Assembly: GCA_017893485.1 (NCBI GenBank)
Contig: CM030360.1
Location: forward strand, 4,762,467 to 4,826,466
Reading direction: 5' to 3'
Origin: Hemerocallis citrina
Taxonomy: Eukaryota > Streptophyta > Magnoliopsida > Asparagales > Asphodelaceae
DNA: 64,000 bases
Part shown: piece by piece, positions 52,155-63,460 of the stretch
Layout of the letters: every line of letters begins with the position of its first letter
Position numbering within the stretch: the stretch's first letter is position 1
Notes under the pieces: generated by a model
Databases searched by the model: none
What the model was told of the DNA's origin: nothing
The model's input: the letters and a program-made list of their open reading frames with translations, nothing else
Position numbers and translations under genes: made by a program

Positions 52155-55139
52155 TCAGCCTAAGTTTTTCTCAAGGGCCCTTTGGGCTAACACAGACCAA
52201 TTCGAGCCCCGCTGAGCGGGTTTGCTCCCGACGAGCCTGCTTGGCCCCGTCGGCGTCGCCAAGGTAGACGCTCCGGCAACAGAGCTCTGAGCGTCCCCCG
52301 GCCTCGCCATTTCCATGCGAAAGGTCGGGGACGAACCAATGATGGAGGGTTGACCACCCCCAAGAGAATGGAGTCGAGATCCGCCAGTACCAAGAATGAC
52401 CCTTATCCTCTGAATCTCTAACTCCTTTTCAACAATGACCTCACGAAGGAAGGAATCTGAGGTCGGCCACCGGGTGGATGCATTGGACATCGACCACCCC
52501 GTCTCGACGCTCCCCCAGTCACGGTCGGCAATCGCCTTCTTCAAGCGTGTCGCCTCTAAGCACAGTTCCTTAGACTTATTCATGAAGTAGGAAACGACGG
52601 CTTCCCGATCACGGGCCTGTTTGCGATAGCGAATCAAGACAGACTCCTTAGACTCTAGCCTACCTCAGCCGAACTAAGGTTGGCTCCGAGAGTCTCGTCC
52701 ATCTGACACAAAAGAGAAAACAAGGGTTCACTCCAAACTCTCAAAAGATCAGGACCAAGTATCAACCAACAAGTCTTAGGGTCCAAAAGTTAGGCCAAAA
52801 ATATATATTCATTATCCTAAAAATTATTACAAAAAGCGGTGGTCAGTCCGTGCTTGGCAAATACAAAAAGAAGAGGGGGGAGGAGATTAAGACTACTTCT
52901 TAGAAGAAATCAGCACCTCTTCGTCGGCCGCCCCCTCGACATCGGCGTCTGCCGCTCCTCCCGCTCCCTTTTCAAGGGTCGGCCCCAACTCCGTCGCCTC
53001 GCCTTTCACCCCAGGCATCTTTTGATAGTCGGGCAACATCCAGCCGTAGTGAAGATCATCAACCTTGGCCTCGGGCTAACGGAACAAGAAGTGCTCATTC
53101 GCTCGATCATATGCTTCGTCGTGGGCCGCGATCACCTCATCCATGGCCGCATTCTCCAGCTCCTGGAACTTCGCGTCCACCCCTGCCTTGACCTGCACCA
53201 TGACGTGAAGATGCTCGTGTGCTTAAGTCGATCTCGGCCTGAAGGGCCTGTTCGCGCCCCTGAGACGCCTCTAGCTCCAACTTCAGATCCTTCATTTCGT
53301 GCTCATATCGCTGAGCGTTCCTCACCTCCCTCTTGAGGTCCTTGGCATGACACCTCTTTAACTGAGCCCTGGTTATAGATGCCTGCGAACGAGGAGCCAA
53401 GAGTTGTTATTTATGAAATAAAAGGATGCCACTAAAGATGAAGTTATTAGACAAGCGGAAACTTACCATCACGTGGGCCTGAGCCCACCTCATGTAGCAC
53501 GACTCAGTAGTCTCGGTCGCCAAAGACCCCCGGTCGGTCTCTGTCGCCAAAGACCCTCGGTTGCACAGCGTGGAGAGGTTATCCACCACCTTGATCGCCA
53601 TTGGGCCCTCGGCAAGAGTGTCGGCCATTTTCACTGACCAATCAGGGGCCCACGGCAGCACCCCCTCATCGCCTACCATCTTACGAGCATTAGGGCGAAC
53701 CGGAGGGACCCCACTCTTCAGAGCCTCGGCAACCCAACGGTTTCTAGTGCTCGGCTCCCGCTCCCGTGACCCTCCAACAGAGAGGGTCTTCGCCTTCTTA
53801 GGAGTTCATTCCGAAGGGTCTTCGGAACAGCCCTGAGCGGGCCTCGCCTTCTGCTTAGGCTGTTCAGCCGCCCTCTTCTTAGCATGGTCCTTCAGAGCCC
53901 TCCTTGCGTCAATCTTGGCCTTGTCCATCGCTGCAGGGAAAAGAGAAGACTGTTAACACGAAGGCAGAAAGTTAAATAAAATAGAAACAAAACGTACAAG
54001 GGTCAACGGGGCTCAGTCCGATCTGAGCCAAGTGCAACTCGATCACATTGGGCCAGCCGATACTGTGGCCACCTACGATCCGATCGACATCAGCCCACTC
54101 CTCTTCCGTCAACTCTCTCCGCCTCGGAGGCTTGTGGTTCGGCTTGTAAAAATTCCAAGCGGTGAGAATTTCCGAAGGCACTGGGCTTCGGGTGATGAAG
54201 TATTTTCCCTTCCACCCTTTTATAGTCCGGGTGTCCGTGCACCACCTTCTTGTGAGGGCGAGGCGATATGTAATATATGCCTTCCTGCTCTCCCAACGAG
54301 CTTACCCCCAGGATGGCCCGGAATTACTTCAACTTCAAAGGCACTCCACTCTCCTTGCAGAGCAGCATGAAGCAAACTAGCTGCTTCCAGGAGTTTGGAC
54401 CATACTGCATCGGGCAGAGGGTCCCCCAATTTAGCACCTTCTTGATGAACGGGTGCAACGACGACCTTAGTCCCCAGCTGAAAGCATCTTCAGGAAACAT
54501 GCAATAGTAGGGTTCCAACTTGGTCGTCGGCCGAAGGCCAGGGCTGGGGATCAGCATCTCATACTCCAGCCCTATGAAATAATTGGCTCTTATCACGGGC
54601 AAGTGGTCAGCCGTCAAAACACTCTGGATCCTGTCCATATGGATCTGGGTCCGACTCGACGATGAGATTTCCACTCCATACCGAACCAAACCCTCGACGT
54701 CATCTGGGCACATCCTTATAGATCTGGGTTGTTTGAAGTACGGGACGTCGAGCCCGTGCTTAGGCATAAACTCGTCTAGCGTCTCCGGACTGTCCGGGAG
54801 ATGCCATTTTCTCCTCCTCCTTCGAACGCGAGGGCCCCTCACAGGAGATAATGTAGCCAGAGGCGGGAGAGTAGGGTCAACATCCACGGCATCATCCTAA
54901 CTATCCCCATCAAGGGCACTCTCAGCTCCCTCATCCACTATGCCTTCCTCCACTCCCTCATCTGCTACCTCCGCCTCACCCTCGGAATCGCTCGACTCCA
55001 CCACAAACGGCTTGCAACTACGAAGCGGCGCTACGTCGTAGACCTTCTCGCTCATATCCCAGGATGTGGAGTTTGAAAGACGATCCTCCTCATCTCGACC
55101 AGAGGCACTCGCTTCGGAACCGGACTGAGACCGCGACAT
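52155..55139 (-). pseudogene. Antisense gene of the 45-59 kb gypsy element
   Basis: On the minus strand the best start is ATG at 55139 (MSRSQSGSEAS, resembling MSSIASGQETS of the other element). An acidic Ser/Glu region follows, then an in-frame TAG (54899-54897). Next comes a gypsy-associated domain (54887-54324) with a basic RRRRRKW patch, LIPSPGLRPTTK, FPEDAFSWGLRSSLHPFIKK and PMQYGPNSWK, matching the domain at 27450-27700. Downstream are a shifted segment (54181-53972, TEEEWADVDRIVGGH), a coiled-coil region (53400-53137, KDLKLELEASQGREQALQAE) and a C-terminal module (52637-52155) with GDAQSSVAGAS. Breaks may be introns or mutations. Its role in the element is unknown. Confidence 0.72.
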
Positions 55140-55270
55140 AACAAAATCAATACTAACCTGATTTTCGTAAACGGAATGGTTCACCGGAAAGGTCGTCACC
55201 GGCCGCTAGAGAGAGAAGCTCCAAAGGTTAGAGAGAGAAAGCAAAGTGAGAAATGAAAAGGGGGTTGAGG

Positions 55271-55281
55271 GTTTTATAGAG
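55271..55281 (-). promoter_or_regulatory. TATA box of the antisense-gene promoter
   Basis: The minus strand reads TCTATAAAACCCTCAACC, about 135 bp before ATG 55139. It lies between the gene and the ~60-bp repeat array, the same arrangement and near-identical box (CTATAAAAC) as in the 22-37 kb element. Confidence 0.6.
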
Positions 55282-55429
55282 AAACTGTCGATGCCTCGAA
55301 TTCCTCAAAAGGAATAAAACCGTCCAATCTTAATCACCAAAATCTAACGGTTGAAAAGAAGTCAACGCCTCGATCCCCCCTTTGACGTTAGCATAACACG
55401 TGCAATACACGTGTCACTCACAAACATTA

Positions 55430-58275
55430 GATGCTCGACGCTCGGCATTGACCTCGAGCAAAGCGTTAGCTTTCTCACAAGCTGGAGACCCTCGATGCTC
55501 GGCATTGACTTCGAGCAAAGCCCTAGCTTTCTCACAAGCTGAAGGCCTCGATGCTCGCCGTTGACTTCGAGCAAAGCCCTAGCTTTCTCACAAGCTGAAG
55601 GGTCTCGATGCTCGACGCTCGGCATTGACTTCGAGAAAAGCGCTGGCTTTCTCACAATCTGGAGATGCTTGACGCTAGGCATAGACTTCGAGCAACGCAC
55701 TAGCTTTCTCACATGCTGGAGACGCTCGCCATTGACTTCGAGCAAAGCACTAGCTTTCTCACAAGCAGGAGACGCTCGACGCTCGTCGTTGACTACGAGC
55801 AAAGCCCTAGCTTTCTCAAAAGCTGAAGGGTCTCAACGCTCGGCGCTCGGCATTGACTTCAAGCAATGCACTGGCTTTCTCACAAGCTGGAGAAGCTCGA
55901 CGCTCGGCATAGACTTTGAGCAAAGCGTTAGCTTTCTCACAAGCTGGAAACGCTCGACGCTCGATGCTCGACGCTTGATGCTCGATGCTCGATGTTGACT
56001 TCGAGCAAAGCCCTAGCTTTCTCACAAGCTGAAGGGTCTCGACGCTCGACGCTCGACGTTCGGCACTGACTTCGAGCAAAGCCCTAGCTTTCTCACAAGC
56101 TGAAGGGCCTCGACGCACGACATTGACTTCGAGCAAAGCACTAGCTTTCTCACAAGCTGAAGGGCCTCGATGCTCGCCGTTGACTTTGAGCGAAGCTCTA
56201 TCTTTCTCACAAGCTGAAGGGCCTCGACGCTCGGTATTGACTTCGAGCAAGGTACTAGCTTTCTTACAAGCTGGAGACGCTCGACGCTCACCATTGACAT
56301 CAAGCAAAGCCCTAGCTTTCTCACAAGCTGAAGGGTTTCGACACTCGGCATTGACCTCGAGCAAAGCACTAGCTTTCTCACAAGCTGGAGATGCTCGACG
56401 CTTGCCCTAGCTTTCTCACAAGCTGAAGGGTCTCGACGCTCGACGCTCGCCGTTGACTTCGAGCAAAGCCCTAGCTTTCTCACAAGCTGAAGGGTCTCGA
56501 CGCTTGCGCTCGGCATTGACTTCGAGCAAAGCGCTGACTTTCTCACAAGCTAGAGACACTCGAGCTCGGCATAGACTTCGAGCAAAGCGTTGGCTTTCTC
56601 ACATGCTGGAGATGCTCGACCCTCGACGCTTGCCGTTGACTTCGAGCAAAGCACTAGCTTTCTTACAAGTTGGAGACGCTCGACGCTCGCCGTTGACTTC
56701 GAGCAAAGCCCTAGCACAAGCTGAAGGGTCTCGATGCTCGACACTTGGCATTGACTTCAAGAAAAGTGCTGGCTTTCTTACAAGCTGGAGACGCTTGACG
56801 CTAGGCATAGATTTCGAGCAAAGCGCTAGCTTTCTCACATGCTGGAGACGCTCGACCCTCGACGCTCGCCGTTGACTTCGAGCAAAGCACTAGCTTTCTC
56901 ACAAGCAGGAGACGCTCGACGCTCGCCGTTGACTTCGAGCAAAACCTTAGTTTTCTCACAAGCTTAAGGGTCTCGGCGCTCGGCGCTCGGCATTGACTTC
57001 GAGCAAACCACTGGCTTTCTCACAAGCTGGAGAAGCTTGACGCTAGGTATAGACTTCGACCAAAGAGCTAGCCTTCTCACAAGCTGTCGATGCTCGACGC
57101 TCGCTGCTGACTTCGAGCAAAGCCCTAGCTTTCTCACAAGCTGAAGGTCTCGACGCTCAACGCTCTGCACTGACTTCGAGCAAAGCCCTAGCTTTCTCAC
57201 GAGCTGAAGGGCCTCAACGCTCTGTACTGACTTCGAGCAAAGCCCTAGCTGTCTCACAAGCTGAAGATATTCGACGGTTGTCGTTGACTTCGAGCAAACC
57301 CCTAGCTTTCTCACAAGCTGAAGGGCCTCAACGCTCGGCATTGACTTCGAGGAAATCCCTAGCTTTCTCACAAGCTGAAGGACCTCGATGCTCGTCGTTG
57401 ACTTCAAGCAAAGCCCTAGCTTTCTCACAAGCTGAAGGGCCTCGACGCTCGGCATTGACTTCGAGCAAAGTACTAGCTTTCTCACAAGCTGGAGAAGCTC
57501 AATGCTCGCTGTTGACTTCGAGCAAAGCCCTAGCTTTCTCACAAGCTGAAGGGTGTCGACACTCGATGCTCGACATTGACTTCAAGCAAAGTGCTGGATT
57601 TCTCACAAGCTGGAGACGCTTGACGCTCGGCATAAACTTCGAGCAAAGCGCTAGCTTTCTCACATGCTGGAGATGCTTGAACCTTGACGCTCGCCGTTGA
57701 CTTCGAGCAAAACACTGGCTTTCTCACAAGCTGGAGACACTCGACACTCGTCGTTGACCCCTAGCAAAGTCCTAGCTTTCTCACAAGCTGAAGGGTCTCG
57801 ACGCTCGACGCTCAGCATTGACTTCGAGCAAAGTGCTGGCTTTCTCACTAGTTGGAGATGCTCGACACTCGCCGTTGACTTCGAGCAAAGCCCTAGCTTT
57901 CTCACAAGCTGAAGGGCCTCGACGCTCGGCATTGACTTCGAGCAAAGCACTAGCTTTCTCACAAGCTGGAGATGCTCGACGCTTGCCCTAGCTTTCTCAC
58001 AAGCTGAAGGGTCTCGATGCTCGGCATTGACTTCGAGTAAAGCACTAGCTTTCTCAGAAGTTGGAGACGCTCGACGCTCGCCGTTGACGTCGAGCAAAGC
58101 CCTAGCTTTCTCACATGCTGAAGGTCTCGACGCTCGACGCTCGACGCTCGGCATTGACGTCGAGCAAAGCGCTAGCTTTCTCACAAGCTGGAGACACTTG
58201 ACGCTCGGTACGGACTTCGAGCAAAGGCCTAGCCCCCTTGTGAAGCTGAAGGGGCTCGACGCTCGGTTGTCAGGG
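55430..58275. repeat. ~60-bp tandem array upstream of the antisense gene
   Basis: Dozens of copies of CATTGACTTCGAGCAAAGC-CCTAGCTTTCTCACAAGCTG-AAGGGTCTCGACGCTCG occur, with a variable number of CGACGCT heptamers that change the spacing. Alternate units end GCTGGAGACGCTC or GCTGAAGGGTCTC, so a two-unit higher-order period is visible. Each unit contains TTGACTT, a W-box core on the plus strand. The repeat length keeps long frames open on both strands, which are artefacts. Confidence 0.9.
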
Positions 58276-58526
58276 GTCTGACTCCATGAAGGTCGGCCTC
58301 GGCCCTTTTTTCAGTCCCCAAAGGATCTTCCATCCTACCCCGTAACTGCTCCCTCTCGTGAATTGCCTCGCTCGTCGCTCTATGCCTCGACTCTACTGAC
58401 GCTTGGCTCGGTGCCGACCCCAGTTACTTATCAGGGACTCAACAACCCGTCTTCGTCCAAAACAGCAGCATCCGCTCTTTCCACAAAGACAAAATACTCC
58501 TCCACGGCTGGTTTTACACAGCCCTC

Positions 58527-58543
58527 CAGGAGTGGGGGGCTTG
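58527..58543 (+). other. Polypurine tract
   Basis: AGGAGTGGGGGGCTTG directly precedes the TG of the 3' LTR. It primes plus-strand DNA synthesis. Confidence 0.75.
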
Positions 58544-59042
58544 TGATATGTTATAGATGATGTCGCCCCATCAGGGCCATTAGATCTCCTCAGATTTCGT
58601 GCATCCATGATCATCGAGTCAAACAGGTCCAGCGGGCTTCTGCCAGTTCAGGTCCATAAGCTAACGGGTCCGATCCGGCTTGCTAAGGGCTAAGACCCGT
58701 TAGCCCCTGCTTATAAATACCAGACCCCCTCCTCCTTGCCCAATGTAATAAACTTTTCTCCACCTGAACCCTAGCTACTGTTACTATTCCAGTGACTGAC
58801 TAGATCGTCGGAGGGCATGTCGCCGGGATCTCTCCCGGTGTTTCTAGGCATTGTGCAAGCACCAAGAGCCGAGTCGAGCCTCTAGGATCCGAGCCGAGCA
58901 TTCAGCCTCTACCTCTCTCCTGCTACCCCCGAGCTCGAACATCAGCCCCGGGATCATATATGTTCCAGTGTCGCTCCTTCTATCACAAAATTACAAGAAC
59001 TCACACATGTTGCCCCCACACTAAAAAAAACAAACAGCATTA
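58544..59042 (+). repeat. 3' LTR
   Basis: It starts TGATATGTTATAG and ends CAGCATTA (the final CA is mutated to TA). TATA (TTATAAATACC) lies at about 58711. It aligns with 45180-45676 end to end with scattered transitions. Confidence 0.9.
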
Positions 59043-59047
59043 GTTTA

Positions 59048-59339
59048 TAATCATATATCCTCATCCACCCTAAAGGTTAATGGAGCTTTATCCAGCAGTT
59101 ATATGATTCCACTCATCTTCATTTCTTCACAAAACCAATCTACCTATTGATTACCAATCCTAATTAAAACCTTGAGACAGTGATGAATTCTATCATTTGC
59201 ACGAGTGGCTTTGACAGTAAACATGAGTTGTTAATTTTACCTTAAGAAAATATGGAATTTGACCACCATGTTTTGTTTCGTTAGAGAGAGTTATGAGTTA
59301 CTAGTTGTTCTTGCTGAGCTGGTTCAGAAAAGGAGAATA
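59048..59339. other. Short unique stretch after the retrotransposon
   Basis: AT-rich sequence continuing the target locus (TTTATAATCATATATCCTC). No gene was seen. Confidence 0.4.
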
Positions 59340-61160
59340 ACCCCCTGATAGTACCCGGTTGCTATGACTTCCTACTTTCTTTCAGCAATACCTTAAGCTT
59401 AAGGTTCTTATGCCTAACCAGGATCAGGAACGGGAATGGAATGAGTTAGTGAGTTATGATCTTGACCATCCTTCATTCCGGAATGGAGAGAGTGCTTTAC
59501 CAATAGTTTGAGGTTCAGGTTCAGTTAGGAGCTGTAAGCCGAACGAACGTGTGAAGTGATCTTTCTAAATAAGGAAGAAAACAAGAGTGGTTCTCACGCT
59601 TTTTTGAGAAAGACAGATTAACGAGAACTGCCGAAAGGTCTCCCTAAGTCTCAGTCAGTCACTCACGGTTTCTTTGATTCTAGCTATATCTTATGCCTAT
59701 GCTGAGCCTAAGGAACTCATTAAAAAGCAACTAAGAACTCTCTCGGAATGAAGACAACCTACCGCTTTGCGAGGGCTCGAACAAACAGCTCCTAGTCTTA
59801 GTCAAGTCAGTAACTGTCAGTCGACAGCTCCCTCTCCCTAAGGTCGACCCTAACTGCTAGAAGGTCAGAAGGAAAGGAACTCAGTGCCAGCAGGAAGCAA
59901 CTAACTCAACAACAGCTCGTGCTTAGACCGAAGACCGAAAAGAATTGACAGCTACAGCTAAGAACATTGATCCATTGGCTGTCTTGGGAGGAAGATCAGT
60001 CAACAACCAACCTAGCTTTGACGGGAGAATTGGAATCAGACAAGATTCCTCGGTAAGAAAGAAGAGAAGGAAAGAAAGAAAACCTCGCCATCTCATTTAG
60101 CTTGAGTTGGTAGTTCGGGTGAAAGAGCTTCTTCCCCTGCTTCTTCTGATGATGATGCAGCCCTCCTTACTAAGCCAAAGCGTGCTTGATTTGATCCGTA
60201 CCGTGCCATTCCGTAATAATGTTAAGATGAAACCTATAGAAGCTACCTTCTTGGTATCTTGACAGCTAAGGCAGCAAGGGCAGTGAGCAAGCAGGATAGG
60301 GCTTTGAAGCGGTAAGGGGTAGCCAGGCAGAGCGGCCCAATCAGGCCAGTCAGGGAAGGGAAGAGTCCCGGTTCGGAAAGTGACTCAATTAACAGTAGTT
60401 ATACAAGACCTCATATCGCTTACCCTACCCGCTTGCTACATCGATTTCCTCAACTTTCTTTAATAGCGCTGCTCTTCGTTTAAGAATCTGAATAGATCGT
60501 GTCCGGGGATAGTGGACTTTTTCGTTTTCAAGCGAGAGAGCTTTCAGCAAGGTAGTTCGGATCTAGCGCACTTGGAACCCGATGAAGGGCGTAGCTTTTA
60601 TATCCAATCTGTCCTTCTTCTTCGGTCAGATGAAAACTACCAGAAAAGGACCAAGAAAGGCATTCGAGTTAGGATCGTCCCTCGAAAATCAGTCAATGAG
60701 ATCAGGCCCCTTTTAGTACGGCTTGGAGAGCTAGGTACCAGGCTTCGCCGCCTTTATCAGAAGTGGAACATAGCATCTCGCTTCGCTTGCTTAATTGAAT
60801 TGGTCGTTCTCAAGACACAGGGTATCTAGTTATCGTCGATTGATAGCGATCCCCGGCGGTTGAGAACCCATGTCCGGTCTCTTCGGTTATGAATGACGAG
60901 TTGATAGCGAGTCCTTCCCCTTGCGGGGCGTATCGAGCAGACACGTGTCTATTGACAAGCTGGAGTTAGTTCATCAATGCCACTAATGTAATAGGCGCCA
61001 CCGCCCTTCCACTTGCCATGGAAGTACATAGGGTCGTCAATAATGGATAAAAAACCAGAAGAAACAAGAAAGAAAGACAATCCCCAATATCTTTGTGGGA
61101 AGAGATAATGCAAAGTACGGCCAATCTCAATCTATTTTGTCCTTTGGCCACCACATTGGA
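59340..61160. other. Probable transferred mitochondrial DNA (NUMT)
   Basis: Base composition and style change abruptly to balanced-GC, purine-run sequence typical of angiosperm mitochondrial intergenic DNA (AAGAAAGAAGAGAAGGAAAG, CTTTCTTTCAGCAATACC, GTTGAGAACCCATGTCCGG). There is one 105-codon open frame at 60512-60829 (MDFFVFKRESF..., ending ASRFACLIELVVLKTQGI) with no family I can name. No standard mitochondrial gene was recognised, so this rests on overall appearance. Plain intergenic nuclear DNA is the alternative. Confidence 0.5.
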
Positions 61161-61824
61161 GTCCGCCTAAGACCATAAATCTGTGATCTCTTATTTAAGA
61201 ATGAGAAATCTTACCAACTGTCCAATTGAGAATTTTTGTGTGCAAGCGGGGATTCAAACTCCCGACATTTTGTTCACCAGTGAAGAGACTTAGTCGCATC
61301 ATGAATTTTGTTTTTCTATTGTAATTACAACCCAAAAAATATGATATAATTTTCTAACTTATTACATCTGAAAAAATGTTTGATTGTTCATCTATAGCTG
61401 TATCATTAATTGTGGAGCAACTTTACTTACTACTTTATTTTGGTTTTTTCTCTGTGTGTAAATTAAATTTTACTAATGGAGTAAACAAAACCTTTTTTGC
61501 TAATAGCGGAGGAATTATGATAGTGTAGAAATATGAACTTACTTGAACACCAAGCATAATAATATATATATTTTTAAATTGATTTTTAAATTTTTCTTTA
61601 TTTGTCTCCCAAATTTGCTCTTATTTAATTCTTATTGTCAAATTAAATATTGGAGAAAACTAATTGTTTTTCTCACATATTACGATGTTCAATCAACGAT
61701 CCAGATCCAATCACAAAAGCTTTAACCACTTTTCACGACAACGATCAAAGGTCAGATTTATAGTAGTTTCCATTAAGTATTAACTCACTATCTGTTTTCT
61801 CCCACACCAAAATAAGCAGCAACA
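61161..61824 (+). repeat. Region containing the 5' LTR of a third gypsy element, outer edge unresolved
   Basis: The right edge AATAAGCAGCAACA (61811-61824) directly precedes a primer-binding site, so an LTR ends here. Its TG start was not found. AT-rich sequence fills the stretch. At 61235-61260 GCGGGGATTCAAACTCCCGAC resembles an inverted tRNA T-arm, perhaps a SINE trace. Confidence 0.45.
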
Positions 61825-61826
61825 GA

Positions 61827-61845
61827 TTTGCATCGTCTGTGGGAA
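61827..61845 (+). other. Primer-binding site of the third gypsy element
   Basis: TTTGCATCGTCTGTGGGAA is related to the two primer-binding sites above, differing mainly at the GCATC/GCGCC part. Confidence 0.7.
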
Positions 61846-61869
61846 ACTACACATATCAGACTTACCGCC

Positions 61870-63460
61870 ATGCCACCAAGATTAAGAGATTACACATATC
61901 AACTAGCTCCTCCTGTGGAAGATCTGATTCCTCCTCAACAGTTGCACTGACAGCGTAGTCAAGCTCTCGTCAACGAAGATGCATTGGGGGCCTCCCAACA
62001 AAGCTGTCATGAACAACACCCTTTGCATGATCGTATCTCAGTCCATAATGCTTCAACCGATTCAACGGCCTCGCGAGGCCCCCTGGGATCTAGAGATCTC
62101 TGCCAAATCATCAGTGCCAGACAACAAGGAACTGCTCTACGAATCTGCTTCGACAAGAGGCGCGCCCAAACCGAGGCCTCCCGCTCCAAACATCAAGAAA
62201 AGCAGAGAAGCAACTCTCCTAGACAGAGATCAAGGCATCCCAACTCTCACAGGGGGCGTACTACAAAAAGAAGCCTTACTCATGAGAGTTGAAAGCTTCT
62301 TGAGCGGAACAAAGAGAAAGATAAACAATCACTAGGGGCGAATTGGAAAAATTCAAGCTCGACATCCTCCGAGCTATCAAAGGTAGTCAAGTCACGAGTC
62401 AGCTCTCCAAAAAAGAATACAACGACTCAACTGGATCCAAGGGGAAGGACGACCAAGTCCTTCGCCGTATCTGAGAGGTAGAAGATCGTCTAGAACTAAT
62501 GAAGAATGAGGAGAACCGCTCCAATAGGACCTACTGCCCCAGTCGACCTCCTTTCAGAAAAATCATCCTCGATACAGCCATTCCGAAAAATTTCAAAGCT
62601 CCTCAATTCGAATCATATGATAGAGAATCAGACTTAACCAACCATATTAAGAGTTTTAAACTCTCATGATGGTCTACAACGCCACCGATGCGCTCATGTA
62701 CAGAACATTCCCCGCAACACTGAAAGGATCAGCAAGGGAATGGTACTCTCGCCTCACTCCAGAGTCAATATTTTCGTTTAACCAGCTCGAGGAGCTCTTC
62801 ATAGTGCACTTCATTACCAGTCGTAAGGCTGAAAAATAAGTCTCCTTGTTGAAACTAAAGCAAAAGGAAGAGGAATTGCTAAAAGACTTTGTCAAGCACT
62901 TCACAGCCGAAGCACGATCCATCCCCTCCTTGAACTCATCAGTGGCAGCTAGCGCCTTCCGCCACAACGTACTAGCAAAGACTTGAAAACTTCTCTTGTA
63001 AAGAAACCTCCTAAAGATTTCATCAAGCTCCTGGAAAGGAGTGACAAGTACATCAGGGTTGAGGAAGCTCTTTATCCTTAAGGCAATGATTCATCTTCTG
63101 GGAACAAACAAAAGAATACAAGCGAGGAAGGACCCAAGAAGTTTCAGAAAGAGCGCGCAGGTCAATGCCGTACTCCTTTAGCATCACGATTTGACAAGTT
63201 CACTTCTCTACTGCAAGTGTATCAACCATCGTTATGGAAGTTGAGCAGGACAGAATAATCTGCTCTTCTCCCAAGATGTCCACAACTAGCAAGAGAAAAG
63301 ACAAGAGCAAGTGGTGCGCATTTCATAAAGACCATGGATATACTACCGACAACTACCGAGTCCTCAAAGAAGAACTTAAATGTCTGATTCGCCAGGGGCT
63401 ATCTCTCTCAATCCAACAAAACCACAACGTTGAAACTCCTCACTCCCGGGGGGGGTAATA
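61870..63460 (+). pseudogene. gag of the third gypsy element, broken
   Basis: Frame-shifting fragments encode a Tat-like gag: ILDTAIPKNFKAPQFESYDRES (in two pieces; about 62570-62632), a SIFSFNQLEELFIVHFITSR stretch (about 62766-62822), an LVKKPPKDFIKLLERSDKYI stretch (about 62995-63054) and a zinc-knuckle-like WCAFHKDHGYTTDNYRVLKEE (63313-63375), where the second Cys has become Tyr. Stops and frameshifts are frequent. Confidence 0.75.

Larger units (their letters stand above)
45180..59042 (+). mobile_element. Complete Ty3/gypsy LTR retrotransposon (Tat-like), dead
   Basis: Both LTRs, primer-binding site and polypurine tract are present. The flanks GTTTA (45175-45179 and 59043-59047) are a perfect 5-bp target duplication. 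Total length is about 13.9 kb. The order is LTR, gag, protease, RT, RNase H, integrase, a 110-bp repeat array, an antisense gene, a long ~60-bp repeat array, LTR. The two LTRs differ by eye at around a tenth of positions, mostly transitions, so the insertion is not recent. Many stops in gag-pol show it is inactive. The insertion lies about 0.7 kb downstream of the ELM1-like stop codon. Confidence 0.92.

Noticed and set aside
53561..54507. Plus-strand frames in the antisense-gene region of the 45-59 kb element
   Set aside because: The minus strand carries the recognisable domain and coiled coil. Plus frames show no similarity.
55362..58184. Long repetitive open frames on both strands (peptides with SKALAFSQAEG or LQLVRKLGLCSKS repeats)
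   Set aside because: They are produced by a tandem repeat whose unit is close to a multiple of three. Both strands are open at once, and peptide repeats simply mirror the DNA repeat.
61200..61300. tRNA-like phrase GGGGATTCAAACTCCCG
   Set aside because: Only a T-arm-like piece is present. No acceptor stem or anticodon arm could be folded around it.
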